Assembly: GCF_001879105.1 (NCBI RefSeq)
Contig: NZ_MLCF01000013.1
Location: 1 to 32,564, forward strand
Length of the DNA stretch: 32,564 nucleotides
Reading direction: 5' to 3'
Source: Mangrovactinospora gilvigrisea
Lineage (GTDB): Bacteria > Actinomycetota > Actinomycetes > Streptomycetales > Streptomycetaceae
A program made the position numbers and the translations under genes. Shown here piece by piece: positions 25,920-31,897 of this stretch. Every line of letters starts with the position of its first letter. The stretch's first letter is position 1. The notes under the pieces are model-generated. The model saw nothing but the letters and a program-made list of their open reading frames with translations, made no database searches and was not told the origin of the DNA.

Positions 25920-25969
25920 AGGGTGCCCAACTCCGCCAGGCAGGTTGGCAGGCGGAGTTTGGGCACCCT
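25920..25969 (+). terminator. Strong hairpin terminator
   Basis: Arms 25920-25937 and 25951-25969 pair over 18 bp with one bulged base and a 13-nt loop, 30 bp after the stop codon. Confidence 0.8.
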
Positions 25970-26266
25970 TCCATCCCTACCGCAACTGCGCTGCCCCACC
26001 GATGAGCCGATACTGGCAACCCTCCTGCCGCCAGGCCAGCTTGCGCGCAGTCGAAGGACACCCTGACCGCCCGCGCCCGGCGCCCTGCTGCATCCCCTTG
26101 GGGGAACAGGCCGCCTCAGGAAGCCGCCGGGCCAGCCCCGCCACCCGACAAGATGCCTCCTGAGCCAGCATCAAATCCTCCTCAATGCCCGCCTAACTGC
26201 AGGGCAGCCCCATCAGCCACATTGACCGGGTGGGAGGTAGAGTCGTCAGAGCGGTACGTATAGACA

Positions 26267-26295
26267 GACACGCTGTGTCACTGACGCATTGTCAG
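26267..26295. promoter_or_regulatory. Two adjacent inverted repeats upstream of the triple-HTH gene
   Basis: GACAC-gct-GTGTC (26267-26279) is followed after one base by CTGAC-gcatt-GTCAG (26281-26295). A TTGACC box lies at 26223 and TATAGA at 26259-26264. The tandem palindromes about 75 bp before the ATG look like operators, possibly for the HTH protein itself. The rest of 25970-26371 holds nothing I recognise. Confidence 0.4.
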
Positions 26296-26371
26296 CCATC
26301 GGCAAGCTCACCAACGGCCACGATGCAGAACACCAACAGGGACCACAGCGCACGGTGAGGAGGGGAAAGAC

Positions 26372-26905
26372 ATGGGGCTCACAGACGCCCAGGTGGCTCA
26401 GGCCCGCCGCGCTTACAAAGCGGGAACGTTGGACGTGGACGCAGCCGCCGCACGATGGAGCGTGGCCCGCAGCACGCTCTACGCCGCTCTCACCGGACGC
26501 ACCTGGGCCACGATGATGGACCCGCCACCAGTACGGATCGCAGTCGCGCGACAGGGCACGGCGCGCCGACGACTGACGACCGCTCAGGTCGCGGCTGCCC
26601 GCCACGAGCGCGCCGCACTCGGCACGTCATACCGCACACTCGCGACCAACCTCGCCGTGTCCGAAGAAAGCATCCGCGCCGCCGTGACCGGACAGACCTT
26701 CACGACCCTGGCGGACCCACCGCCCGTCGCAGCAGTCCCACCACGCCGCGCGGTAGGTCAGGACGTGGCACGCAGAATCATCCGGCTCCGTGCGCAAGGG
26801 ATGACCTGGCCAGACATCGGCGCACGCGTGGGAGTCCACAACTCCACGGCACTGCGGGTGGCCCGCCGGTGGTCCTCAATACCCGAAGCGCCCTCCGATA
26901 CATGA
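26372..26905 (+). CDS. DNA-binding protein with three helix-turn-helix units
   Basis: 177 aa from ATG 26372, with GAGGAGGGG about 7 nt upstream. Residues 3-54 and 68-119 are an internal duplication: both begin LT-AQVA-AR, contain an HTH (RWSVARSTLYAALTGRTW and NLAVSEESIRAAVTGQTF) and end DPPPV. The C terminus (127-167) has a third HTH (RAQGMTWPDIGARVGVHNST) of the resolvase/sigma-like kind. There is no catalytic domain. It could be a repressor or an element-encoded DNA organiser; the tandem palindromes upstream are possible targets. The strong ribosome-binding site and codon pattern support a real gene. Confidence 0.75.
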   Translation: MGLTDAQVAQARRAYKAGTLDVDAAAARWSVARSTLYAALTGRTWATMMDPPPVRIAVARQGTARRRLTTAQVAAARHERAALGTSYRTLATNLAVSEESIRAAVTGQTFTTLADPPPVAAVPPRRAVGQDVARRIIRLRAQGMTWPDIGARVGVHNSTALRVARRWSSIPEAPSDT

Positions 26906-27081
26906 AGCGACCCGCGGCACACAGGCCAGAGATGCGGTAGAGAGGCGCTCCGGAACGTGCTCCAGTGGTCAACCTCCGCCACCACTGGACCGCGGGAACA
27001 CCCCGCCTCATACACAGTGCTGGATCACCCCTGCGCGTGCGGGACGGACCGCTGCATGGCCTGTGGAGCGCGGGACCACCT

Positions 27082-27240
27082 AGGTTCTGTCTTGAGTTCA
27101 GATCATGACGGTGGTGCGATGCTGCGGAGCCAGAGCATCGCGCCGCACAGGTGCAGTCCGGCCTCGTAGCTTTCCGGAGTCTTGTCATAGCGCGTGGCGA
27201 TGCCGCGCCAGTTCCGCAGCCGGTTGATGCACCGGCCCTG
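27082..27240 (-). mobile_element. IS5-family insertion sequence remnant (transposase C terminus)
   Basis: The minus strand from about 27240 to the stop at 27103 encodes INRLRNWRGIATRYDKT followed by PESYEAGLHL and AMLWLRSI, the typical last 45 residues of IS5-family DDE transposases, including the RxxATRYDK block near the catalytic Glu. Upstream of this point the frame no longer resembles a transposase. The GGTTCTGTCTTGAG at 27083-27096 is where the element's terminal repeat would be. 26906-27081 has no recognisable feature. Confidence 0.6.
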
Positions 27241-27588
27241 GTGACCGTGGCGATCGCCTCGGAGGTCCCCGCGATCTGCACGACGACGTCGTCGGTGCGC
27301 AGCGCGCAGCCGATGCGGTGCTGCGATCTCGCACGCCGAGACGATCCGGCCCATGGCGTTCCGCGCCTGGCTCAGCTTCACCGACGGCAGGTCCTTGCCC
27401 ATGCTTCCCGCTTCGGTCGCGCCGCGCGGGCCAGACCGCGCCGCGACGTCGCCGCAGGTGTTGCGCAGTGCCGGGGCGGGTGCGCCGGTGCGGCTGCGCA
27501 CCCGGTGCACCGCCGCACCGGCGGTTGCGAGCGGTGCACCCGGATTGCCAAGGAGGTTTGTCGACGCCGCCCAAGGGGTGCGCCAATC

Positions 27589-27673
27589 CCGTCAAGGGTG
27601 TGTCGGTGGGGTCGTCAAGGGTGGCGGGGTTCGTCGTCAAGGGTTGTGGAATGACCCCTTGACGACCCCACCG
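27589..27673. repeat. GTCAAGGGT iterons with an 18-bp inverted repeat
   Basis: GTCAAGGGT starts at 27591, 27614 and 27636 (23- and 22-bp spacing, about two helical turns). An inverted copy lies at 27654-27663. The second copy and the inverted one are embedded in a perfect 18-bp inverted repeat (27604-27621 and 27656-27673, 34-nt loop). The 12-mer CCGTCAAGGGTG at 27589 recurs at 29917, near the other end of the repeat-rich region. The layout resembles a plasmid-type origin or a partition site, but no replication gene is in the window. Confidence 0.6.
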
Positions 27674-27741
27674 CCTACCCCACGAAATACCCCACTGCCC
27701 CAGGTCAGGGCCGTAGTGAACTCGCCGTCGCGCCGGGCGTT

Positions 27742-27777
27742 GTGAAGTTCGCGGTGAAGCCGGCGGTGAAGTCGGCG
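27742..27777. repeat. 12-bp tandem array A (3 units)
   Basis: Three units of GTGAAG-NNN-GCG, with a related unit (GTGAACTCGCCG) 14 bp upstream. Same period as arrays B-F, but no CAGGYCR box or hairpin follows. Confidence 0.6.
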
Positions 27778-28198
27778 CACCCGGTGGGGTGCACCGCGGG
27801 GAGTGCGCAAGCGTCGGTGGGGTCGCTCACCCCACCGCCGAGCAGAGCAGCGGGCGGTGCACCGCAACCTCGGGGGTGTGCAGCGGGGTGCAGCGAGTGG
27901 TGCGCAGGCCCGGTTGCAGCTGCGCTGCCGGTGCAACCGCCATTGCGCGTGCTCCCGGCGAGAGGTGCACCCGCTCCCGCTGCGACTGCAACTGCGACGC
28001 CCGGCGCGGTGCTCCGGGTGCGGGGTGCGCCGCGCGCTTGCCACCGCGCCGTCCCGGCGCGCTCGTTGCCCCTTCGCGCCGAGGGCGGCATCGCTCACCA
28101 CTGGGACCGGCACGGTGGTGAGTGCGGCGGCCGCGAAGGCTGCTGCTGCTCCCCGCTCCTGCTCGCCGCAACGCCCCACCCGGGCCGGTCGGCGGGGC

Positions 28199-28306
28199 TT
28201 CCGTTACGGGTTCTTTTACGGGTGCTCTTACGGGTTCCGTTACGGGTTCTTTTACGGGTGCTCTTACGGGTTCCGTTACGAGTTCCTTTACGGGTGCCGA
28301 AACGGG
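28199..28306. repeat. 12-bp tandem array B (9 units, 36-bp higher-order repeat)
   Basis: Nine 12-bp units arranged as three 36-bp blocks: TTCCGTTACGGG, TTCTTTTACGGG, TGCTCTTACGGG. The first two blocks are identical; the third has five or six changes. No amino-acid reading explains this better than DNA-level duplication. Confidence 0.85.
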
Positions 28307-28341
28307 TTCCCTTGCCCTTCCGGCCTGATCCGGCGTCAGCG

Positions 28342-28418
28342 CAGGCCACCGCACGGATCCGGCCGCAGTGAAGATGCCGACTTCTCCCCCTTGGGCTGCG
28401 CCCCGGGGGAGAACCGGC
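28342..28418 (+). repeat. H1 element copy 1 (CAGGCCA box plus hairpin)
   Basis: CAGGCCA at 28342. Exactly 34 nt on, GCCG-AC-TTCTCCCCC (28376-28390) pairs with GGGGGAGAA-C-CGGC (28405-28418) across a 14-nt loop. It lies 35 bp after array B. Confidence 0.75.
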
Positions 28419-28737
28419 CGCCCCGTGGGGATCCGGCCGGCGCCGCGGCGCCTCTGCGCTGAGGCGGCCGTCGGCGGCTTCCAGGAGCAGATGCAGCCCG
28501 CCCCTGAAAGGGGGCGCGCTGCGACCGCTACGACTGCCGCTGCCCCTGCACGGATCCATCGAGCAGGCCGCGGTGTCGCGGCAGGCGGGACGGTGGTCGG
28601 CGGGTGATGAGCGACGCCGACAACCCCCTGGGTGCGTCGCCCTTGCCCGTAGATGTGGTGTGTGGGGGGAGTGGGTGCGTGGACGGACGCGTCCAGGGGC
28701 CGGGGCGGCGGCATCTGCCCGGCCTGGGGGCGCGTTC

Positions 28738-28773
28738 GGTACGAGCTGCGGTACGAGCGTCGGTACGAACTGC
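28738..28773. repeat. 12-bp tandem array C (3 units)
   Basis: GGTACGAGCTGC, GGTACGAGCGTC, GGTACGAACTGC. Its unit is close to that of array D. Confidence 0.75.
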
Positions 28774-28804
28774 GGCCCCGGGCGCAGCGCCGGCCCCCTC
28801 GTCG

Positions 28805-28881
28805 CAGGCCAACGCCCGGGTGCGAGGTCTGTGGGGTTGCCGACTTCTTCCCCTGGCGCAGGCTTTCGGGGAAGAGCCGGC
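28805..28881 (+). repeat. H1 element copy 2
   Basis: CAGGCCA at 28805. After 34 nt, GCCG-AC-TTCTTCCCC (28839-28853) pairs with GGGGAAGAG (28868-28876) and CCGGC, again with a 14-nt loop. It follows array C by 31 bp. Compared with copy 1, both arms changed together (TTCTCCCCC to TTCTTCCCC, and GGGGGA to GGGGAA). Confidence 0.75.
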
Positions 28882-29023
28882 GGTTGGCCTTCTCCGGGGC
28901 GCCGTACCCGCGGGCTCGGCGCTGCTCGTTCCCGGTCTGCCCGGATGGTCGGTGCGGGAGCGGGGTGCGCGCCGGCCGCTCCGGGCGGGCGTCGGATGCG
29001 GCGCACCCCGTGGGTCTTTCTGG

Positions 29024-29095
29024 AGTACGCACTGCAGTACTCACTGCGGTACCCACTGCGGTACCCACTGCGGTACCTGCTGCGGTACGCACTGC
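29024..29095. repeat. 12-bp tandem array D (6 units)
   Basis: Units AGTACGCACTGC, AGTACTCACTGC, GGTACCCACTGC (twice), GGTACCTGCTGC, GGTACGCACTGC. The period is exact. Confidence 0.85.
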
Positions 29096-29121
29096 ACGGG
29101 CCCGGCGAACGGGCGTTGCTG

Positions 29122-29214
29122 CAGGCCGGAGAGTGTGGTCCAGGGGGTGGGGGCGCGGCGACTACTTCTGTCCCACGGATCTGGGAGCAAAGGGTCACAA
29201 CTGGCTCGCATGCG
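29122..29214 (+). repeat. H2 element copy 1 (CAGGCCG box plus GGAT-loop hairpin)
   Basis: CAGGCCG at 29122; 37 nt on, CGACTACTT (29159); 12 nt from its start, TCCCA-c-GGAT-c-TGGGA (29171-29186). A conserved 3' part follows, GGGTCACAACTGGCTCGCA. It lies 26 bp after array D. Confidence 0.75.
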
Positions 29215-29299
29215 TGGTCGTCCTCCGGTGGGGCCGGCTGCGCCGGGGCGGCGGAAGGGGGCGGCGCCGCGCGGGACCGGGCCGGTGGCGGGCAAGGCG

Positions 29300-29347
29300 G
29301 AGGTTCGCTCTGAGGTTCGTTCTGAGGTACGCCCTGAGGCTCGTTCT
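29300..29347. repeat. 12-bp tandem array E (4 units)
   Basis: GAGGTTCGCTCT, GAGGTTCGTTCT, GAGGTACGCCCT, GAGGCTCGTTCT. Confidence 0.8.
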
Positions 29348-29375
29348 GCAGGCTTGCGGCTGCTGCTTGTTGGTG

Positions 29376-29469
29376 CAGGTCACCGGGTGTGGTCAAGGGG
29401 GTGGCGGCGTAGCGACTACTTGTCTCCCAAGGATTTGGGAGCGAAGGTCCACAACTGGCTCGCACGCGT
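29376..29469 (+). repeat. H2 element copy 2
   Basis: CAGGTCA at 29376; 37 nt on, CGACTACTT (29413); then a perfect hairpin TCCCAA-GGAT-TTGGGA (29425-29440) and GGTCCACAACTGGCTCGCA. All internal distances equal those of copy 1. It lies 28 bp after array E. Confidence 0.78.
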
Positions 29470-29542
29470 TGATCTTCTCCCTGGCGGGCCGGCTGGCGCC
29501 GGGGCGGCGAAAGGCGCGGCGCGCGGAGGGAGGGGAGTGCGC

Positions 29543-29614
29543 TTCGTCTGGGGGTGCGTCTGGGGCTTCGCTACGGGCTTCGTTTGGGCCTACGTCTGGG
29601 GCATCGTCTGGGGC
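29543..29614. repeat. 12-bp tandem array F (6 units)
   Basis: TTCGTCTGGGGG, TGCGTCTGGGGC, TTCGCTACGGGC, TTCGTTTGGGCC, TACGTCTGGGGC, ATCGTCTGGGGC. The period is exact. Confidence 0.8.
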
Positions 29615-29649
29615 TTCACCTCCCGCCAGTCCGGACGGCCGGATCGCCG

Positions 29650-29726
29650 CAGGTCATGGCAGGCAAGTGGGGTCGGTGGAGTGGCCGACTTCTTCCCCTG
29701 GCGCGTGCTTTCGGGGAAGAACCGGC
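29650..29726 (+). repeat. H1 element copy 3
   Basis: CAGGTCA at 29650. After 34 nt, GCCG-AC-TTCTTCCCC (29684-29698) pairs with GGGGAAGAA-C-CGGC (29713-29726) across a 14-nt loop. It follows array F by 35 bp, the same distance as copy 1 after array B. Confidence 0.78.
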
Positions 29727-29987
29727 GGTTGGCCTTCGCCGGGGCGCCGGCCGCGCGTTCAGGCGGCCACCCGGTTCCGGGTCAACCCGGTGATCCGGCG
29801 CGGGCGGTGGGGGCGGGCCGGTAGCGTCGGTGGCGTCCCCGGCACGGCACCCGCAACCCGGGCCGGGGGCCTTGGGTCTGGGGTGCGACACCCCCGCTGC
29901 CAAGGAGAAACACCAGCCGTCAAGGGTGCCCGGTGGGCCTCGCCCCGGGGTGCCCGCGCGGGCGGGGGCCGGCCTCGGCGCGGCGGT

Positions 29988-30020
29988 GCTTCAGTGGTGA
30001 CGCGTCACCGGCTTCAGTGG
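29988..30020. promoter_or_regulatory. 14-bp palindrome flanked by direct repeats
   Basis: GGTGACGCGTCACC (29996-30009) is a perfect palindrome. GCTTCAGTGG stands on both sides in direct orientation (29988-29997 and 30011-30020), 23 bp apart start to start. It marks the right border of the repeat-rich region, 168 bp before the transposase-like gene, and may be that gene's operator. Confidence 0.45.
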
Positions 30021-30187
30021 ATTCGGCGCCGGGATGGTCGGGGTGAACGTGACGGCGGGCCAGAATGTGGCCGGCAGCGTGGTGTTCGGGGGCTGGATCG
30101 AGGACGCCTTCTCCCGCGCGACCTCCTGACGAGCGGCCGATCGACCTGGCACCCCTCAGCCGGCGGCGGGGGAAGGTAGGAGGCGGC

Positions 30188-30736
30188 GTGCCCGACAGCG
30201 ATGCGGAGCTGCCCGAGGGCGGCCTGCCGGCCGGCTCCGAGGCCGAGTGCCGTCATTCGGATGCGGTGCGCGCCTACTGGACGAGGGAGCGCCGTCAGCA
30301 GGCGATCGCCAACACGGCCGCGGACGTCGACGGGGCCTGGCGGGTGCGGGCCGAACGCCGTCGGCTGCGGCTGCTGTGGGACCTGGCGGCACCGCTGCTG
30401 GCATCGCAGAAGCCGGCATCGCAGGACGGCGTGCCTGCCTCCGGGCTCGAGCGCGCGGTGTTTAACGCGGTCGCCTACGCGCTGCTCACCGGCTGCCCGT
30501 GGCGGGGCATGCCGTCGGCGCTCGGTGTTGCGGCCGCGGACGCCTCGCAATGCTTCGAGGGCTGGACGCGGGCCGGCCTGTGGCAGCGCCTGCACCGGCG
30601 GGCGTGCCGGGAGCCGGGAGCCGAGGCGGTCGGGTGGACTGCGGCGTTGGCGGCAGCCGCGGCAGTGCGGGCCGGCGGGGGAGCGGGAGACCCGGACGGC
30701 TCGCCGCTCGGGAGCGTGGAGGGCCGCGAGGTGTAG
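30188..30736 (+). CDS. Stand-alone transposase-type (DUF4096-like) DNA-binding protein
   Basis: 182 aa from GTG 30188, with a very good GGTAGGAGG ribosome-binding site. The central part (about residues 86-145) is like the N-terminal HTH domain of IS5/IS402-type transposases: AVFNAVAYALLTGCPWRGMP, with the CPWR block, then CFEGWTRAGLWQRLHRR. In front is a charged helical region (AYWTRERRQQAIANTAADVD; RAERRRLRLLWDLAAP). Behind is a low-complexity Ala/Gly/Arg tail. No DDE catalytic domain follows. It could be a domesticated transposase DNA-binding domain used as a regulator, or the remains of a transposase whose 3' part was lost; the intact reading frame and strong ribosome-binding site favour the former. 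Confidence 0.7.
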   Translation: MPDSDAELPEGGLPAGSEAECRHSDAVRAYWTRERRQQAIANTAADVDGAWRVRAERRRLRLLWDLAAPLLASQKPASQDGVPASGLERAVFNAVAYALLTGCPWRGMPSALGVAAADASQCFEGWTRAGLWQRLHRRACREPGAEAVGWTAALAAAAAVRAGGGAGDPDGSPLGSVEGREV

Positions 30737-30828
30737 GCGGCGCGGCCGGGGCCGTGACCGCGGGGTCGGCCTGGGTGTGCGTCCGGATCTCCCCCCGGAA
30801 TACAACGTGGAAGTGATATTGTGATGGG

Positions 30829-31195
30829 GTGGCTTGGGAGATCAATGTGCATCCCGCGGTCGAGGAGTGGTTCCTTGAGCTGTCGCGGTCCGATCCCGAC
30901 GGCGGTGATGCGGTGGAGCGGGCGATCGAGGAGCTTGCGCGTCTCGGCCCAGGTCTGGCGCGGCCGTTGGCCGACCGGGTCACCAGATCGCGGCACCACC
31001 ACATGAAGGAGCTGCGCCCGATCACCCCGCAGGGGCGGGTGCGGATCCTGCTTCTGCTTCGATCCGGAGCGGGAGGCGATCCTGCTGGTGGCCGGCGACA
31101 AGACCGGGCAGTGGCAGCAGTGGTACCAGGCGAACATCCCCGTGGCGGACGACCGCTACGACGAGTACCTGAAGGACAAGGAGGCCGGAGCATGA
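30829..31195 (+). pseudogene. higB: HigB/RelE-like toxin with a one-base frameshift
   Basis: GTG 30829 begins AWEINVHPAVEEWFLEL, a typical start of actinobacterial HigB-like mRNA interferases. The frame continues to RHHHMKELRPITPQGRVRIL. The next conserved block, FDPEREAILLVAGDK and QWQQWYQANIPVADDRYDEYL, is in the +1 frame, so one extra base lies between 31046 and 31058, within a CTGCTTCTGCTT duplication. In that frame the stop at 31193-31195 overlaps the antitoxin ATG (ATGA), as expected for an intact module. As read, the original frame instead runs on into the antitoxin, giving a 228-codon fused frame. The intact relative at the right edge has the same order of blocks. Either an inactivated toxin or a sequencing error. 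Confidence 0.82.
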
Positions 31196-31515
31196 GCTAC
31201 GCGAAGTGGGGCGAGGTCAAGGCGAAGGCCGACGCGATCCGCCGAGAGAATGGGACGCTGCGCACCCCGCAGGAGGTCGAGCAGCAGAAGGCGCAGGTCC
31301 GTGCCTACCGGCTCAAGGAGATCCGCAAGGCCCTGGGGCTGACCCAGGTCGAGGTCGCGCAGGCGATGGGGACGGTACAGGCCAACATCTCCCGTATCGA
31401 GCACGGAGAGTTGAGCACATCGGAGGTGGATACACTGCGCCGGTACATCGAGGCGCTGGGGGGCCGGCTGCGGATCGTGGCGGACTTCGGCGACCGGCAG
31501 TTCGATGCGGCATGA
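31192..31515 (+). CDS. higA: HigA-like antitoxin, XRE-family HTH
   Basis: 107 aa from ATG 31192, overlapping the toxin's stop by 4 bp. The first half (YAKWGEVKAKADAIRRENG, then a charged helix) is the toxin-binding part. The XRE HTH lies at about 55-85 (RKALGLTQVEVAQAMGTVQA, NISRIEHGEL). The C terminus ends GRLRIVADFGDRQFDAA. HigA-type proteins neutralise the toxin and repress the operon. Toxin-before-antitoxin order is the HigBA arrangement. Confidence 0.9.
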   Translation: MSYAKWGEVKAKADAIRRENGTLRTPQEVEQQKAQVRAYRLKEIRKALGLTQVEVAQAMGTVQANISRIEHGELSTSEVDTLRRYIEALGGRLRIVADFGDRQFDAA

Positions 31516-31516
31516 G

Positions 31517-31533
31517 CCGGCGCAAAGCGCCGG
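31517..31533 (+). terminator. Hairpin directly after the first antitoxin
   Basis: CCGGCGC-aaa-GCGCCGG: perfect 7-bp stem with a 3-nt loop, starting one base after the stop codon. Confidence 0.6.
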
Positions 31534-31762
31534 TGCTGCGCCCCTGGAGACAGCAAAGCGACGGCGCAGCGCGTCCTTCGGCCCAGCCTCGCAGCGTCTT
31601 GACCATGAACAGGCAGGGTGTTCCCTGCCGCAGCGACTGGGTCTCCTCCAGCGGGAGGAATCTGACGGCTCGTAGAACTGCCGGGTGAGTCCGTACCCGT
31701 GGTCGGGGTGGGGCGGCCCCAGCGTCCTGACCTGCACGATCCGACAGCCGGCCATCGCCAAC

Positions 31763-31797
31763 TGACTTCGGGGACCGGCGGTTCGACGCTGCAGGCC
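31763..31797 (+). pseudogene. Scar of an antitoxin 3' end
   Basis: ACTTCGGGGACCGGCGGTTC and the bases after it resemble the last 36 nt of the first antitoxin gene (31479-31515), still reading DFGDRRFDAA. The match is about 80 percent by eye, so it is an old duplication or a remnant of a further module. Confidence 0.5.
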
Positions 31798-31897
31798 CTT
31801 CAATCCGGAGATCCCCCGGTCACGACTCTCAGCCGGCCAATGTGAAAGCCGTGTTCGGAGCTGCAGGTCACCCTCGGGCCCGGGCCTGGTGGGGGCG

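Larger units (their letters stand above)
27504..27971. repeat. Cluster of GGTGCACC palindromes
   Basis: The 8-bp palindrome GGTGCACC occurs at 27504, 27533, 27788, 27856 and 27964, with many partial GGTGC copies between. Elsewhere in the window I noticed only one (about 6653). The density within 470 bp is far above what I would expect even at high GC. Confidence 0.6.
31516..31897. other. Intergenic region between the two convergent toxin-antitoxin modules
   Basis: 382 bp with no supported gene. It holds the terminator at 31517-31533 and a copy of an antitoxin 3' end at 31763-31797. The remainder shows no repeat or RNA gene. Confidence 0.3.

Noticed and set aside
27827..29465. Long minus-strand frames (421 and 456 codons) over the repeat region
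   Set aside because: Frames are open because of GC content and the 12-bp period (a multiple of three). Products are low-complexity, and conserved H1/H2 copies fall in different frames, which selection on protein would not allow.
28199..29614. CRISPR array
   Set aside because: Units are 12 bp, directly abutting, without spacers, and no cas gene is present.
27504..30020. Linear-replicon telomere
   Set aside because: Genes continue on both sides, and the hairpins are spread out with arrays between them instead of forming the packed palindromes of Streptomyces telomeres.
30034..30129. 31-codon frame MVGVNVTAGQNVAGSVVFGG...
   Set aside because: No ribosome-binding site, too short to support, and starts 14 bp from the palindrome/direct-repeat structure. 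It could be a gene remnant.
28604..30179. Plus-strand frames of 406 and 508 codons with peptides such as DLGAKVHNWLA and DFFPWRVLSGKN
   Set aside because: The two copies of each peptide lie in different reading frames and are by-products of the H1/H2 nucleotide repeats.
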